Assembly: GCA_018816555.1 (NCBI GenBank)
Contig: JAHIVT010000086.1
Span: 115,310-179,309 of the forward strand
Source of the DNA: Pseudomonadota bacterium
GTDB lineage: Bacteria; Desulfobacterota; Desulfobulbia; Desulfobulbales; SURF-16
Length of the DNA: 64,000 bases
Direction of reading: 5' to 3'
Every line of letters starts with the position of its first letter. Position 1 is the first letter of the stretch. A program made the translations under genes and the position numbers. This document shows, one piece after another, positions 1 through 8,754 of the stretch. The notes beneath the pieces are model-generated. The model saw only the letters and a list, made by a program, of their open reading frames with translations, ran no database searches and was not told the origin of the DNA.

Positions 1-93
1 ACAGAAAATTGCTGGATTCGTAACAAGTCCTGGCATCGACTTTTCGTGACGATAAATCAGGAGATTATCATCCGCAAAGAGAAAAGGGCACGC

Positions 94-123
94 CGTAGGG
101 GCAGTTCGCGAACCGCCCCTACG
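94..123. repeat. REP-like near-perfect palindrome
   Basis: A 30-base inverted repeat: cgtaggggc on the left pairs with gcccctacg on the right around a self-complementary gttcgcgaac centre. Only the a/c pair flanking the centre is mismatched. It sits outside any gene, just beyond the 3' end of the minus-strand hydrolase. This looks like a dispersed REP-type palindrome. No T-tract follows on the hydrolase side, so it is not an obvious intrinsic terminator. Confidence 0.6.
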
Positions 124-170
124 AAACTGGCCAGTTTATCAGCCCTACACTTTTGCCACTTGCCTTACTC

Positions 171-995
171 CTACTTTTCTGTCCCGATTTTGTCCAGGAA
201 ATCCTCCAGACCATTTTTGTATCTGACGGCGGAAAGGAGAAAGCCTGCATTGTGGTTGCCGCTGATCTGCAGAAATGTTTTCGGTGCATGGGCTGCGGCA
301 AAGAGTCTGCGTCCGTGACTGAAGGGGACAATGTCATCATCAGGGCTGTGAATAATGAGCAGGGGGCATCTTATTTTGCTGACAGCTGTCTCGGTGTTGT
401 ATTGAAACCGGCAGAGCAGACGGCCCGGGAAAAAAGGGTACATGGCCGCGGCCATGTCTTTAGCCGAGGTAAAGGTGGATTCGAGGATGCAGGCCCGTGG
501 CTCTTTTCTGCTGCACAACCTGGCGGCTATGGCCCCGCCCAGGGACCGGCCGAAAACGATGATCTGCGAGGGAGTGATTTTTTCCCTGCTGACCAGATAG
601 TCCCAGGCCGCCTCAACATCGAGGTAGGTGCCTGCTTCAGACGGTGTTCCCTCGCTTTTTCCGTAACCCCGGTAATCAAAAATAAAGGTGGAATAGCCCA
701 GCCGGTGGAAGATGTCAATGGTCTCCAGGCGGTGGGAGATATTGCCGGCATTGCCGTGGCAGAAGAGGATGACGCCCTTGGCCTCGGCTGCCGGGATGAA
801 CCAGGCGTCCAGGTTGACATTGTCAGCTGTGGCAAAGGTGACAGACCGGTACTTGAGGCCCAGTTTTTCCGGGGTGGAGAAAATGGTGGGGTCCGGAAAA
901 TAGATGAAGCGTGACTGGTTGACGAACAACGTGGCCCCGAAACAGACATAAACAGCGGCGAAAAGAAGCGCCAGCGACAGCAAGGTCTGAAACAT
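171..995 (-). CDS. alpha/beta hydrolase, Bem46/YfhR-like
   Basis: 274 aa. A hydrophobic N-terminal segment (about residues 3-24) suggests a membrane anchor or uncleaved signal, with the hydrolase domain outside the cytoplasm. The oxyanion-side motif HGNAGN is at 80-85, the nucleophile elbow FGRSLGG puts the catalytic Ser at 151, the acid is in HSPDDDIVP (Asp220/221) and the catalytic His is in SGNHN (His248). This triad and spacing match the Bem46/YfhR group of serine hydrolases. The natural substrate is not predictable from sequence. The gene lies 13 nt beyond the stop of the upstream minus-strand kinase, so co-transcription is possible. Confidence 0.85.
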   Translation of the reverse strand: MFQTLLSLALLFAAVYVCFGATLFVNQSRFIYFPDPTIFSTPEKLGLKYRSVTFATADNVNLDAWFIPAAEAKGVILFCHGNAGNISHRLETIDIFHRLGYSTFIFDYRGYGKSEGTPSEAGTYLDVEAAWDYLVSREKITPSQIIVFGRSLGGAIAARLCSRKEPRACILESTFTSAKDMAAAMYPFFPGRLLCRFQYNTETAVSKIRCPLLIIHSPDDDIVPFSHGRRLFAAAHAPKTFLQISGNHNAGFLLSAVRYKNGLEDFLDKIGTEK

Positions 996-1008
996 TTTCT
1001 TGAGCTAC

Positions 1009-2853
1009 CTATCCCCTTGGCGCGCCACTTTTCAGCTTCTGCTGCCAGTACTCTTTGATGGACTGACCCATGTTGCCCACGCTTGAGTTAACCGCCTTGC
1101 GCAACTCCTCGTCCATGTTGAGGGGGGTGAACTTGGCGGTGCCCGATGTCGGGGGGCCGGCCGTTGCGCCGGTTTCCATGTCAACGGCCCGCACCGTAAA
1201 CGACACGGTGGTTAAGGTCTGCGACCTGCCGTAATACTGCAGGGGCATGGAGCCGGTCTGCTGGACCTGGGAGATGAGCACAATATTGGCGGACTGGCTG
1301 GGCACCAGCCGTTTGATGTCATACCAGGAGATGGGCAGGCTGCCCACCTGCATCTTTTCCATGAGCACCGGAATTTCAGCAACAGACGTGACATGCAGGC
1401 CGCTGTTCGTCAGGGCGGCTTCGATATGGTTCTGGACAAAGGGAGCCAGGGTTTCGTCGCCTGAGACAATGGTCAGCACCACCGGAATGGTGGGCAGTGC
1501 GGCCTTTTTCTCCACCTTGGCTGTCCGTACAGGAGGTTCGGCAACGACAGCAGGGGGGGGAGCAATGGCGGATGAACTCTCTCTCTCCTGCCGGTCAACA
1601 GGAGCCCGTTGAGCGGTTTGTCCCGCCGCAGGTAAAGTTGCGGGTACAGACGCCGGGGGGGTGGCCTCCGGTGCTTGTCCGGCAGGTGACAGGTCGGTTG
1701 TTACCGTTGGAGTTTCCTGAGCAGGCATGGTTGCGGTTGCCGCAGGGAGCTGCTCCTCGCTGCTTTTTTCCTTAACCGTCATTTCCTGGGCCGGGGAAAC
1801 CAGGGTTTCCTCGGCTGATTTTTCTTTTTTCATCCGGTGAAGCAAGGCGTCCACCGTCCACATGGACAGCAGGATGGCGATGATGATGCCGGCAGCCATG
1901 GCCAGCATTTTGGTGCGGTTGCCCTTTTCCTTTTGTTCAGGAACAGGGGGCGGAGGCACTGGTATGGGTATGGGCCGGGAGGTCGGGATTCTGCCGGTTA
2001 CGGGCGGTACAATATGCAGTTGATCCATACAGGAAACAATGGCATCCGTCACCTCGGACGGTGTCTGGAAGCGCTGGTTGACATCCTTGGCCGTCAGTTT
2101 GTCGATCATCTCGCAGACCGGTTTGGGCAGGGAAGGATTGACCGTGGCGATGGGCCTGATGGGCTCGGTGATGATTTTTGCCACCACGGCCAGGGGTGAT
2201 TCGCCGGTGACAGGCGGTTCGCCGGACACCATTTTGTAGAGCAGGGCTCCCAGGGAATAAATATCGCTGCGGATATCCAGTTTCGCGCCGCTGGCCTGCT
2301 CCGGCGAGGAGTATTCCGGGGTCCCCATGTACAGACCGGTCTGGGTGAGTTTGGCGTCGCCATCCTGAAAGTAGGCAATGCCGTAATCAGTGATCTTGAT
2401 CCTGCCCACGGAATCAATCATGATGTTGGATGGTTTCAGGTCGCGGTGCACCACGCCCTTGGTTGCCGCCTCTTCAAGGGCATCGGCGATCTGCAGGGCA
2501 ATGGGCAGGGCCTCCTCCAGGGGGATGGATTTCCTTTCCTTGAGGATCTGGCCGAGGTCCGTGCCTTTGACATATTCCATGGCAAAATAGTAAAGCCCGT
2601 TCTCCTCGCCATAGGAAAGGATATTGACAATATGCGGATGGCTGAGGGCGGCGACAACCTTTGCCTCTCTCTTGAACCGTTTAATGAATTCATCATCGCC
2701 GGACAGCCTTTCAGAGAGAATTTTCAAGGCAACCATTCTGTTCAGGGAAAGTTCATGGGCCTTGTAGACAACGCCCATGCCGCCCCTGCCTAATTCCTTT
2801 TCCAGCTGGAATCCGCCAATTACGCTCCCGGTTTCAATCTGATTCAGCTTCAT
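1009..2853 (-). CDS. membrane Ser/Thr protein kinase (PknB type)
   Basis: 614 aa. Hanks-type kinase domain at about residues 14-275: glycine loop GRGGMG (22-27), VALK lysine (Lys44), catalytic HRDLKPSN (His136, Asp138) and a metal-binding DYG in place of DFG (156-158), followed by GTPEYSSPEQ. A Pro-rich linker leads to one membrane helix (about 316-338). A Pro/Ala/Thr-rich stretch then precedes a C-terminal domain of about 150 residues that should lie outside the cytoplasmic membrane. That domain (VVLTIVSGDETLAPFV and onward) resembles the TolB/CsgG-type fold in its pattern of strands and its 'VDMETG' turn; this is inference. It is divergent from a CsgG-like lipoprotein gene, which suggests a shared envelope-stress role. 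Confidence 0.88.
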   Translation of the reverse strand: MKLNQIETGSVIGGFQLEKELGRGGMGVVYKAHELSLNRMVALKILSERLSGDDEFIKRFKREAKVVAALSHPHIVNILSYGEENGLYYFAMEYVKGTDLGQILKERKSIPLEEALPIALQIADALEEAATKGVVHRDLKPSNIMIDSVGRIKITDYGIAYFQDGDAKLTQTGLYMGTPEYSSPEQASGAKLDIRSDIYSLGALLYKMVSGEPPVTGESPLAVVAKIITEPIRPIATVNPSLPKPVCEMIDKLTAKDVNQRFQTPSEVTDAIVSCMDQLHIVPPVTGRIPTSRPIPIPVPPPPVPEQKEKGNRTKMLAMAAGIIIAILLSMWTVDALLHRMKKEKSAEETLVSPAQEMTVKEKSSEEQLPAATATMPAQETPTVTTDLSPAGQAPEATPPASVPATLPAAGQTAQRAPVDRQERESSSAIAPPPAVVAEPPVRTAKVEKKAALPTIPVVLTIVSGDETLAPFVQNHIEAALTNSGLHVTSVAEIPVLMEKMQVGSLPISWYDIKRLVPSQSANIVLISQVQQTGSMPLQYYGRSQTLTTVSFTVRAVDMETGATAGPPTSGTAKFTPLNMDEELRKAVNSSVGNMGQSIKEYWQQKLKSGAPRG

Positions 2854-3040
2854 TTGCCGTTCCCTTTATGTCAAAAGATATCCGAACAACAGCACCACGC
2901 TAGAAAAAATTATAACAGATTTGATCGCAAAATCCTTTACAAATGAAGCAAATTAATAGAAAAAGAAAGCAAAATGTATTATTAATTTTGAGTTGTTTTG
3001 GGGTGATGTTCTTTTTTCTTTTATTTTATGAGGGGGCCAG

Positions 3041-4063
3041 ATGATGAAATTGCAGCTCAGTTTGGCAGTGTGTCTTGTTTTTCTTGCTTCAATGCTATCG
3101 CTTGCCGGTTGTGTAACACCCGGCACCACTGCCACGGTGACGTCCGGACAGGGTGGTCCGGATATCGGCCAGGCCCAGGCGGAAGCCTATAACGGGCCCA
3201 AGGCCAGGATTGCCGTGGCACGCTTCAAGGATAAAACGGGTAAAGGCTGGTGGACCGGCGGCGTTGGTGACGGCATGGCTGATCAGCTGACCACCGCCCT
3301 GTTCAACACCAACCGCTTTATTGTTCTGGAACGTGCGGCTCTGGAAGATGTGCTGACCGAACAGGACCTGGGGGCCTCCGGCAGGGTGCGGGCGGATACT
3401 GCCGCCGAGATCGGCCAGATCGAGGGCGCTGAACTGATGGTCGTTGCCGCGGTTACGGAATTTGAAGGCGCCGCTTCCGGTGCCAGCGGTGGACTGGGCG
3501 GCGGAGCCGCCGGGATTATCGGCGGTCTGCTGGGCGGCTTTCAAAAGTCCCATATGGCCATCGACATGCGCATCATCGATTCAAAGACCTCCCGCGTTCT
3601 TGCCGCCACCAGTGTTGAAGGAGAGGCCACCGATGTTAATCTTGGCGGACTGTTAGGCGGTTATGGCGGTTCCGGTGCCCTGGTGGGCGGTCTTTCCGGC
3701 TGGAAGAACACCCCGACGGAAAAGGCGCTGAGGATCTGCATCCAGAAGGCAGTGGATTTCATCGTCACCAAAACCCCTCAGACCTATTATCATTACGGGG
3801 CCCAGCCGGCTGCCGCTCCCGCCCCTGCTCCGGCAACATCCTATCAGGCCCCTGCCGGGGCATCCTCCGGTGAAATGGTTGTGGTCGTGCCTGAGTCCCT
3901 GAATGTCCGCAGCGGCCCCGGAGAAAATTTTTCCGTTGTCTTCTCCGCCAAAGGCGGTGACCGTTTATCCGTTCTGGAGAAACAGGACAAGTGGCTTAGA
4001 GTCAAAGCCCAGGACGGCAAGGAAGGCTGGACTGCCGGCTGGCTGACATCGCCGGTGCATTAA
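3041..4063 (+). CDS. CsgG/HfaB-like lipoprotein with C-terminal SH3b domain
   Basis: 340 aa. The start is supported by a gagggggcc ribosome-binding site. A lipoprotein signal ends in the lipobox LAGC with Cys24. Residues about 50-240 carry the CsgG-family pattern: 'IAVARFKDKTG', 'FIVLERAALEDVLTEQ', a Gly-rich loop near 145-165 that replaces the usual barrel hairpin, and 'MRIIDSKTSRVLAAT'. An Ala/Pro linker (about 250-270) leads to a bacterial SH3 domain (LNVRSGPGENFSVV, ending in GWTAGWL), a fold often used to bind peptidoglycan or protein. The likely role is a periplasm-facing outer-membrane lipoprotein. Full CsgG pore activity is doubtful given the Gly-rich substitution. Confidence 0.82.
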   Translation: MMKLQLSLAVCLVFLASMLSLAGCVTPGTTATVTSGQGGPDIGQAQAEAYNGPKARIAVARFKDKTGKGWWTGGVGDGMADQLTTALFNTNRFIVLERAALEDVLTEQDLGASGRVRADTAAEIGQIEGAELMVVAAVTEFEGAASGASGGLGGGAAGIIGGLLGGFQKSHMAIDMRIIDSKTSRVLAATSVEGEATDVNLGGLLGGYGGSGALVGGLSGWKNTPTEKALRICIQKAVDFIVTKTPQTYYHYGAQPAAAPAPAPATSYQAPAGASSGEMVVVVPESLNVRSGPGENFSVVFSAKGGDRLSVLEKQDKWLRVKAQDGKEGWTAGWLTSPVH

Positions 4064-4099
4064 GCGAAAGCGGGCTGGAATCCGCGTCTGAAAATCTTT

Positions 4100-4174
4100 T
4101 TTCACCACAGAGCACACAGAGATCCCCGAGGATTTTTTTATTTCAGTGAGTGAACTCTGTGCTCATTGTGGTAA
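4100..4174. repeat. 'CTCTGTG' inverted-repeat element, copy 1
   Basis: The left arm ttcaccacagagcacacaga and the right arm ctctgtgctcattgtggtaa are inverted relative to each other around an AT-rich centre. The same element recurs at 8631-8712 and 36003-36088 in this window. It lies between the convergent CsgG-like and radical SAM genes. Confidence 0.75.
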
Positions 4175-4199
4175 GTTTTTAGAGGGGACTGGAGGTGGC

Positions 4200-5213
4200 C
4201 TACTTCCAGATCCCCTCAATTTTTTCCTTGCAGGCAGGACACTTTCCGTCGACCATGTTGTTCTTTCTGATGCTGAAGCCGTAGCGGGTGATCAGTTCCA
4301 TGCGGCAGGAGGGGCAATAGGTGTTCTCTCCCCCTTCTCCGGGGATATTTCCCTCATAGACAAAGCGCAACCCCTCCTCCAGGCCGATTTCTCTGGCCCT
4401 GCGCAGGGTGCTCGCCGGTGTGCGGTCCCTGTCCATCATCTGAAAGGTCGGGTAAAAGGCGGTCACGTGCCAGGGAATGGCAGGATCCACGCTTTTGAGA
4501 AAGCGGGCCACCTCCCGCAGTTCCTGGCCGGAATCGTTCAGGCCCGGGATGATCAGGGTTGTCACCTCCACCCAGACGCCCAGTTCTCGCATGAGACGCA
4601 CATTGTCCAGCACAGGCTGCAGACGCGCCTTGCATACCTTTTTATAGAAACTTTCGGTAAAGGCCTTGACGTCGATGTTGATGCCGTCCAGTACCGGCGC
4701 CAGATGACGGGTGACATCCGGTGACATATAACCGTTGCTGACAAAGATATTCCTGATACCCCTCTCGCGGGCCAGCACGCAGCAGTCATAGGCAAATTCA
4801 TAGAAGATGGTGGGTTCCACGTAGGTATAGCTGATACTCCGGCAGCCATTTGCCGCGGCATCCTCAACCACGTCTTTGGGATTGGCCGGCTGGCCGATGA
4901 TCGCCCCGCCCTGCATGCGGGGGTACTGGGATATCTGGTAGTTCTGGCAGTGCAGGCAGCGGAAGTTGCAGCCCACGGTGGCTATGGAATAGGACGAAGA
5001 GCCGGGCAGAACATGAAACATCGGTTTTTTTTCGATGGGATCAATGTTTTGCGATACCAGTCTGCCGTAGATGAGACTGAAGAGGGTACCGTTCCGGTTT
5101 TCCCTGACCCCGCAGATTCCCCGTCCCCCTTCTCTGATGTGACAATGGTGATTGCAGAGATCGCAGATCACCTCGTTATCCTCAGCGGTATGATAAAAAA
5201 GGGCATTCTTCAT
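4200..5213 (-). CDS. amrS: AmmeMemoRadiSam system radical SAM enzyme
   Basis: 337 aa, the usual length. An N-terminal Cys/His-rich segment (CDLCNHHCHI, then GICGVRENRNG) precedes the radical SAM cluster motif CNFRCLHC with Cys82, Cys86 and Cys89. A C-terminal CPSC...CPAC pair suggests a second metal site. This combination is the hallmark of the AmmeMemoRadiSam radical SAM protein, which is usually encoded with AMMECR1 and MEMO homologues. Neither partner is visible here. The reaction is not established for this family. A gggaggc ribosome-binding site overlaps the stop codon of the CBS fragment just upstream, so the two were probably once one transcription unit. Confidence 0.85.
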   Translation of the reverse strand: MKNALFYHTAEDNEVICDLCNHHCHIREGGRGICGVRENRNGTLFSLIYGRLVSQNIDPIEKKPMFHVLPGSSSYSIATVGCNFRCLHCQNYQISQYPRMQGGAIIGQPANPKDVVEDAAANGCRSISYTYVEPTIFYEFAYDCCVLARERGIRNIFVSNGYMSPDVTRHLAPVLDGINIDVKAFTESFYKKVCKARLQPVLDNVRLMRELGVWVEVTTLIIPGLNDSGQELREVARFLKSVDPAIPWHVTAFYPTFQMMDRDRTPASTLRRAREIGLEEGLRFVYEGNIPGEGGENTYCPSCRMELITRYGFSIRKNNMVDGKCPACKEKIEGIWK

Positions 5214-5223
5214 GGTTGCCTCC

Positions 5224-5388
5224 CTATGGTCTCAGTTTAATTTCCTGCTCCTGGCCGCGGATTGCCGCTTTGGCAAGCAATGACAGCTCTTCGGAAAGAA
5301 GTTCAAGAACATCGTCAATGGCGAGAATTCCTTCAAGGCCGCCCTCGTCGTTTACCACCGGCAGGCGCCGGATGCCCTTGGTCCTCAT
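5224..5388 (-). pseudogene. truncated CBS-domain protein (C-terminal half only)
   Basis: Translating the minus strand gives 54 residues: MRTKGIRRLPVVNDEGG, then LEGILAIDDVLELLSEE, ending EIKLRP. The pattern GIRRLPVV..G.L.GI..IDDVL is the second half of a CBS domain. CBS proteins normally carry paired domains of about 55 residues each, and an in-frame stop lies 5 codons upstream of the Met, beyond which the sequence is AT-rich and unrelated. The 5' part has therefore been lost, although the remnant stays in frame up to the ribosome-binding site of the radical SAM gene. Confidence 0.65.
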
Positions 5389-5567
5389 TTTTAACAAATA
5401 TTATACTCTTTCTTGCTTTTGGAAAGAGCGAGAATTTATATTTTTATTGGTCAGAGGGCCATATGACTGCGATGTTTCTCTTTGCTTTTATTTACTCCGG
5501 CTTTATTCTCTGTTAAAGTGAGTCACATATTGGAAAAATAGTCACTACCATTAATCTCGAGCCGCCG

Positions 5568-7460
5568 ATGAAAATTAAATTTGCTGATTATATTAAGGAA
5601 CATGTCATCCTTGGGGACGGCGCCTTCGGCACCTATCTCTATGAGAAGGGGATTGATTTCGGCAGAAATATCGACCTGCTTAATCTGAAAAATCCCGAGT
5701 TGATCTATTCGGTCCACGAGGAATATATTCGTGCCGGCAGTCAGCTGATTGAAACAAACACCTTCGGGGCCAACAGTTTCAAACTGCAGAAGGCGGGCAA
5801 GGAAGAGCAGGTTGGTGAAATCAATCTGGCCGGGGCCCGGCTGGCGGTCAAGGCTGCCGGCCATGAGGTTTATGTGGCGGGCTCTGTGGGGCCAACCGGG
5901 GTGGAATTCCCCATGATTTCCGGGGAGATCACCCTGGACGATATCAAGGCATCTTTTGCCGCCCAGATCAGCGCCCTGGTGGAAGGTGGGGTAGATCTGC
6001 TGATTCTTGAAACATTCACCCATCTGGAAGAGATCCTGCTGGCCATTGAGACCGCACGCCAGGTGGGCAGCGGTCTGCCCATTGTCGCCCAGATGGTCTA
6101 TCCCTCCCAGGGTGGGACGGCCCGTGGTGTCGATGCCCTGACCTGCGCCAGGGCCGCCCTGTCGGCCGGGGCGATGGTGGTGGGCACCAACTGCGGCCGG
6201 GGGGTGGACGCCATGTCAATGGCCATTGGCCATCTCCTGCCCCTGGCTGAAGAGCATGTGCCGCTTTCAGCCTTTCCCAATGCCGGCCTGCCCGAGGTCA
6301 TGGGCCATCGTATGGTCTATCCTGCCCAGCCATCCTATATGGCCAGACGGGCGGCGGAGATGCTGAAAATGGGGGTGCGCCTCATCGGCGGCTGCTGCGG
6401 GACCACCCCGGCCCATATCCATGAGTTCAGGAAAACACTGAAACTGCGTCATAAAAAAGGGCTAAGCTCCGTCACGGTTTCCGCGTCTCCCCAGGAAACC
6501 GCCGCTGCGGCGCCTGCTGCCATGAAAAAGATCGGCCGGGGCGCCTTTCTGGACAATTTGCAACCGGGCAGACTGCCCGTGCTGGTCGAGCTTGACCCGC
6601 CCACCCATCTTGATATCGACAATGTACTGGTCGGCGCCCGCTCACTTGCCGCAAGCGGGGTGGATGCCGTCACCCTGGGTGAGAATCCCCTGGCCATCCT
6701 GCGGGCCGGCAATATCGCCCTGGCCCATCGTATCCGCGAAGAGGCCGGTGTCCAGGTGGTGATGCATCAGACCTGTCGGGATCAGAATGCCCTCGGCCTG
6801 CAGGCCCACATCATGGCCGCTCATATCCTGGGGATTGAGGCCATCCTGGCAGTGACAGGCGATTCTGCCAGTCTGACGGATCAGCCCGGCGTCAGCGGCG
6901 TTTTTGATGTCAATTCCCTTGGGCTGATCCGCATGATCAGTCAGTTCAACCAGGGACTGAATATGGCCGGACGCTCGGTCAAATTGCCTACGCGATTTTC
7001 CATCGGCGCAGCCTTCAGTTTCAACAATGCCAATCCGACCCTGCAGATTACCCGGCTTGAACGCAAGGCAGCCCAGGGAGCCCATTTTGTCATGACCCAG
7101 CCCCTGTTTACCAAGAATGAGGTGGAGGCCATGGTGGAGCGGACCAGCCACCTGAACCTGCTGATCTTTCCTGGAATTTTTCCTTTGATCTCCGCTCGGA
7201 ACGCCGATTTCCTCCATAATGAGGTGCCCGGCATATCCATTCCGGCGGAGATTCGCAAAAAATTGTGGAGTTATGAAGATGTAGCCGATCAGCGTAAGGC
7301 GGCCATGGAATTCACGGAAAAGCTGGTGGCGGATCTTGCCCCCTTTGTCGATGGCCTGTATCTGATCAGTCCTTTGAACAAGTGGGAGATTGCCGAGAAA
7401 TTTGTCAAACAGATCAGACAGGCGGGCTGGCAGGGAAGCGGCCGGGCGGCTGTCAGATGA
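5568..7460 (+). CDS. bifunctional homocysteine S-methyltransferase / methylenetetrahydrofolate reductase
   Basis: 630 aa. Residues 1-300 form a homocysteine methyltransferase domain: GDGAFGTYLYEKG near the start, the ETNTFGANS segment, a Cys in GTNCGRG, and the zinc-binding GGCCGTTP near residue 272. Residues about 330-610 form a MetF-like 5,10-methylenetetrahydrofolate reductase barrel (VLVELDPPTHLD; QTCRDQN; AVTGD; MTQPLFTKNEVE). The same domain order is known in YitJ-type proteins. The methyl donor could be S-methylmethionine or a folate-derived methyl group. It has its own AT-rich upstream region and no recognisable riboswitch. A second MTHFR of a different architecture is encoded at 9004-10554. 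Confidence 0.9.
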   Translation: MKIKFADYIKEHVILGDGAFGTYLYEKGIDFGRNIDLLNLKNPELIYSVHEEYIRAGSQLIETNTFGANSFKLQKAGKEEQVGEINLAGARLAVKAAGHEVYVAGSVGPTGVEFPMISGEITLDDIKASFAAQISALVEGGVDLLILETFTHLEEILLAIETARQVGSGLPIVAQMVYPSQGGTARGVDALTCARAALSAGAMVVGTNCGRGVDAMSMAIGHLLPLAEEHVPLSAFPNAGLPEVMGHRMVYPAQPSYMARRAAEMLKMGVRLIGGCCGTTPAHIHEFRKTLKLRHKKGLSSVTVSASPQETAAAAPAAMKKIGRGAFLDNLQPGRLPVLVELDPPTHLDIDNVLVGARSLAASGVDAVTLGENPLAILRAGNIALAHRIREEAGVQVVMHQTCRDQNALGLQAHIMAAHILGIEAILAVTGDSASLTDQPGVSGVFDVNSLGLIRMISQFNQGLNMAGRSVKLPTRFSIGAAFSFNNANPTLQITRLERKAAQGAHFVMTQPLFTKNEVEAMVERTSHLNLLIFPGIFPLISARNADFLHNEVPGISIPAEIRKKLWSYEDVADQRKAAMEFTEKLVADLAPFVDGLYLISPLNKWEIAEKFVKQIRQAGWQGSGRAAVR

Positions 7461-7564
7461 ATGAAGCCTTCCTGATCCTGCCCGAGTTAGGCAATCTCTC
7501 GGACAGCGAGGCAGACCCGGCTCGCTGCATTTTGCAGTAAATTTCTCTTTTCCCGGCGGAAACG

Positions 7565-8146
7565 ATGCAGAAGAAAAGAATTCTTATTGTTGATGACGAG
7601 AAAATTATTCTGAGAACCCTGAGCTGGGGCCTGGGTAATCATGGATATGACGTGGACACGGCCGAAAGCGGCGAGGAGGGACTCGCCAAGCTGCAGCATG
7701 GTTCCTACAATCTGCTGCTCAGTGACCTGCTCATGGACGGCATGAGCGGCATTGACCTGCTGAAAGGCGCCAGAGCGATCAATCCGGATATGGCGGTCTG
7801 TCTGATCACCGGCTACGCCGATCTTACTTCGGCTATTGATGCCCTGCGACTGGGGGCGGATGATTATCTGGTGAAGCCCTGCGATATGGAAGAGCTGTTG
7901 CTTCGCGTGCAGAGTGCCCTGAAAAAAGAGGATTTGCGTAAGAAGGTCAGATATTTTGAAAAAATTCTGCCGGTTTGCGCGGTCTGCAAAAAGATCAGAG
8001 ATGATGCCGGCAAAGAGCCTGGTGAAGGTGAATGGATCAGCCTGGAACAGTATCTGCGCCGTAAAACCGGGGTGGAAATACGGCACGCTTACTGTGTCAA
8101 GTGCGCCCGGCAGGTTGAGGATAACTCACAGGTCAGTGATGAGTGA
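7565..8146 (+). CDS. response regulator with C-terminal CxxC..CxxC output segment
   Basis: 193 aa. A receiver domain fills residues 1-122: acidic pair near Asp10/Asp11, phosphoacceptor Asp54, Thr82 and Lys104. After a short coiled linker comes a conserved short module, LPVCAVCKKIRDDAG....W.SLEQYL...........YCVKC, whose four Cys (138, 141, 177, 180) could bind zinc. There is no DNA-binding or enzymatic output domain, so signalling is probably through protein contacts. No histidine kinase is adjacent. Its 3' end overlaps the convergent gene at 8133-8531 by 14 nt. Confidence 0.85.
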   Translation: MQKKRILIVDDEKIILRTLSWGLGNHGYDVDTAESGEEGLAKLQHGSYNLLLSDLLMDGMSGIDLLKGARAINPDMAVCLITGYADLTSAIDALRLGADDYLVKPCDMEELLLRVQSALKKEDLRKKVRYFEKILPVCAVCKKIRDDAGKEPGEGEWISLEQYLRRKTGVEIRHAYCVKCARQVEDNSQVSDE

Positions 8147-8531
8147 CCTGGTGGAGAAAAGAGATTTGCTCAAGCAGCTGCGTTTTGAGCTTGCCATCGC
8201 TCACTATGCTGATCAGCTCGTCAAGCTGTTCACTGATGAGTTGTGGGCGGTGGGCTACCGGATCCGACAGGTGCCGGGCGGCTGCTGATTCAAGTATTTC
8301 CGTGACAAGAATATCGCCGGCCAGTTCGAAATTTTCCTTGTCCTGCAGCAGGACGGCGGCCCAGAGCAGATGGCGGGCCGGAGGGTTGATTTTCGTATCC
8401 TGGGGCCAGAACAGATAGGGCTGTCTGAGGATAGCCATTTTTTTTACTATTGCGGCCCGCAGTCTTGCTTTGAGAGGGGGTTCTTCAGGCAGCTGGTTTT
8501 GCCGCAGGGCATGAATCATGTCGCTGAACAT
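8133..8531 (-). CDS. hypothetical protein (132 aa)
   Basis: I do not recognise this protein. It is a soluble, mostly helical protein with no signal peptide or membrane segment. An N-terminal Leu/Arg-rich helix (LKARLRAAIVKKMAIL) is followed by 'FWPQDTKINPPARHLLWAAVLLQDKENF'-type helices (in two stretches) and a Leu-rich C-terminus ending in VTHH. It converges on the response regulator with a 14-nt overlap. No ribosome-binding site is obvious. Coding is supported by an uninterrupted frame with codon use like its neighbours. Confidence 0.6.
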   Translation of the reverse strand: MFSDMIHALRQNQLPEEPPLKARLRAAIVKKMAILRQPYLFWPQDTKINPPARHLLWAAVLLQDKENFELAGDILVTEILESAAARHLSDPVAHRPQLISEQLDELISIVSDGKLKTQLLEQISFLHQVTHH

Positions 8532-8630
8532 ATTTGCGCTATCAAGAGTTGTGTTTGTGCGTTGCCATCCTGATCCTCCTCGTTGGCATTCAGGAGTAAG
8601 GATTCAGAAATTTGTAAAAAGACTTTTTTT

Positions 8631-8712
8631 ACCACAGAGCACACAGAGATCATATGGAAATATCATTTATTACAGTTGGTTAACTCTGTGGGCACTGTGC
8701 TCTCTGTGGTGA
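8631..8712. repeat. 'CTCTGTG' inverted-repeat element, copy 2
   Basis: The left arm accacagagcacacagagat and the right arm ctctgtgg..actgtgctctctgtggt are inverted around an AT-rich middle. It shares its ends with copies at 4100-4174 and 36003-36088. It lies 43 nt upstream of the small lipoprotein gene and may sit within its leader. Confidence 0.75.
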
Positions 8713-8754
8713 TTTTTTTAATTTAATCCATTTATCCCGCAAGGAGAACAGTTA

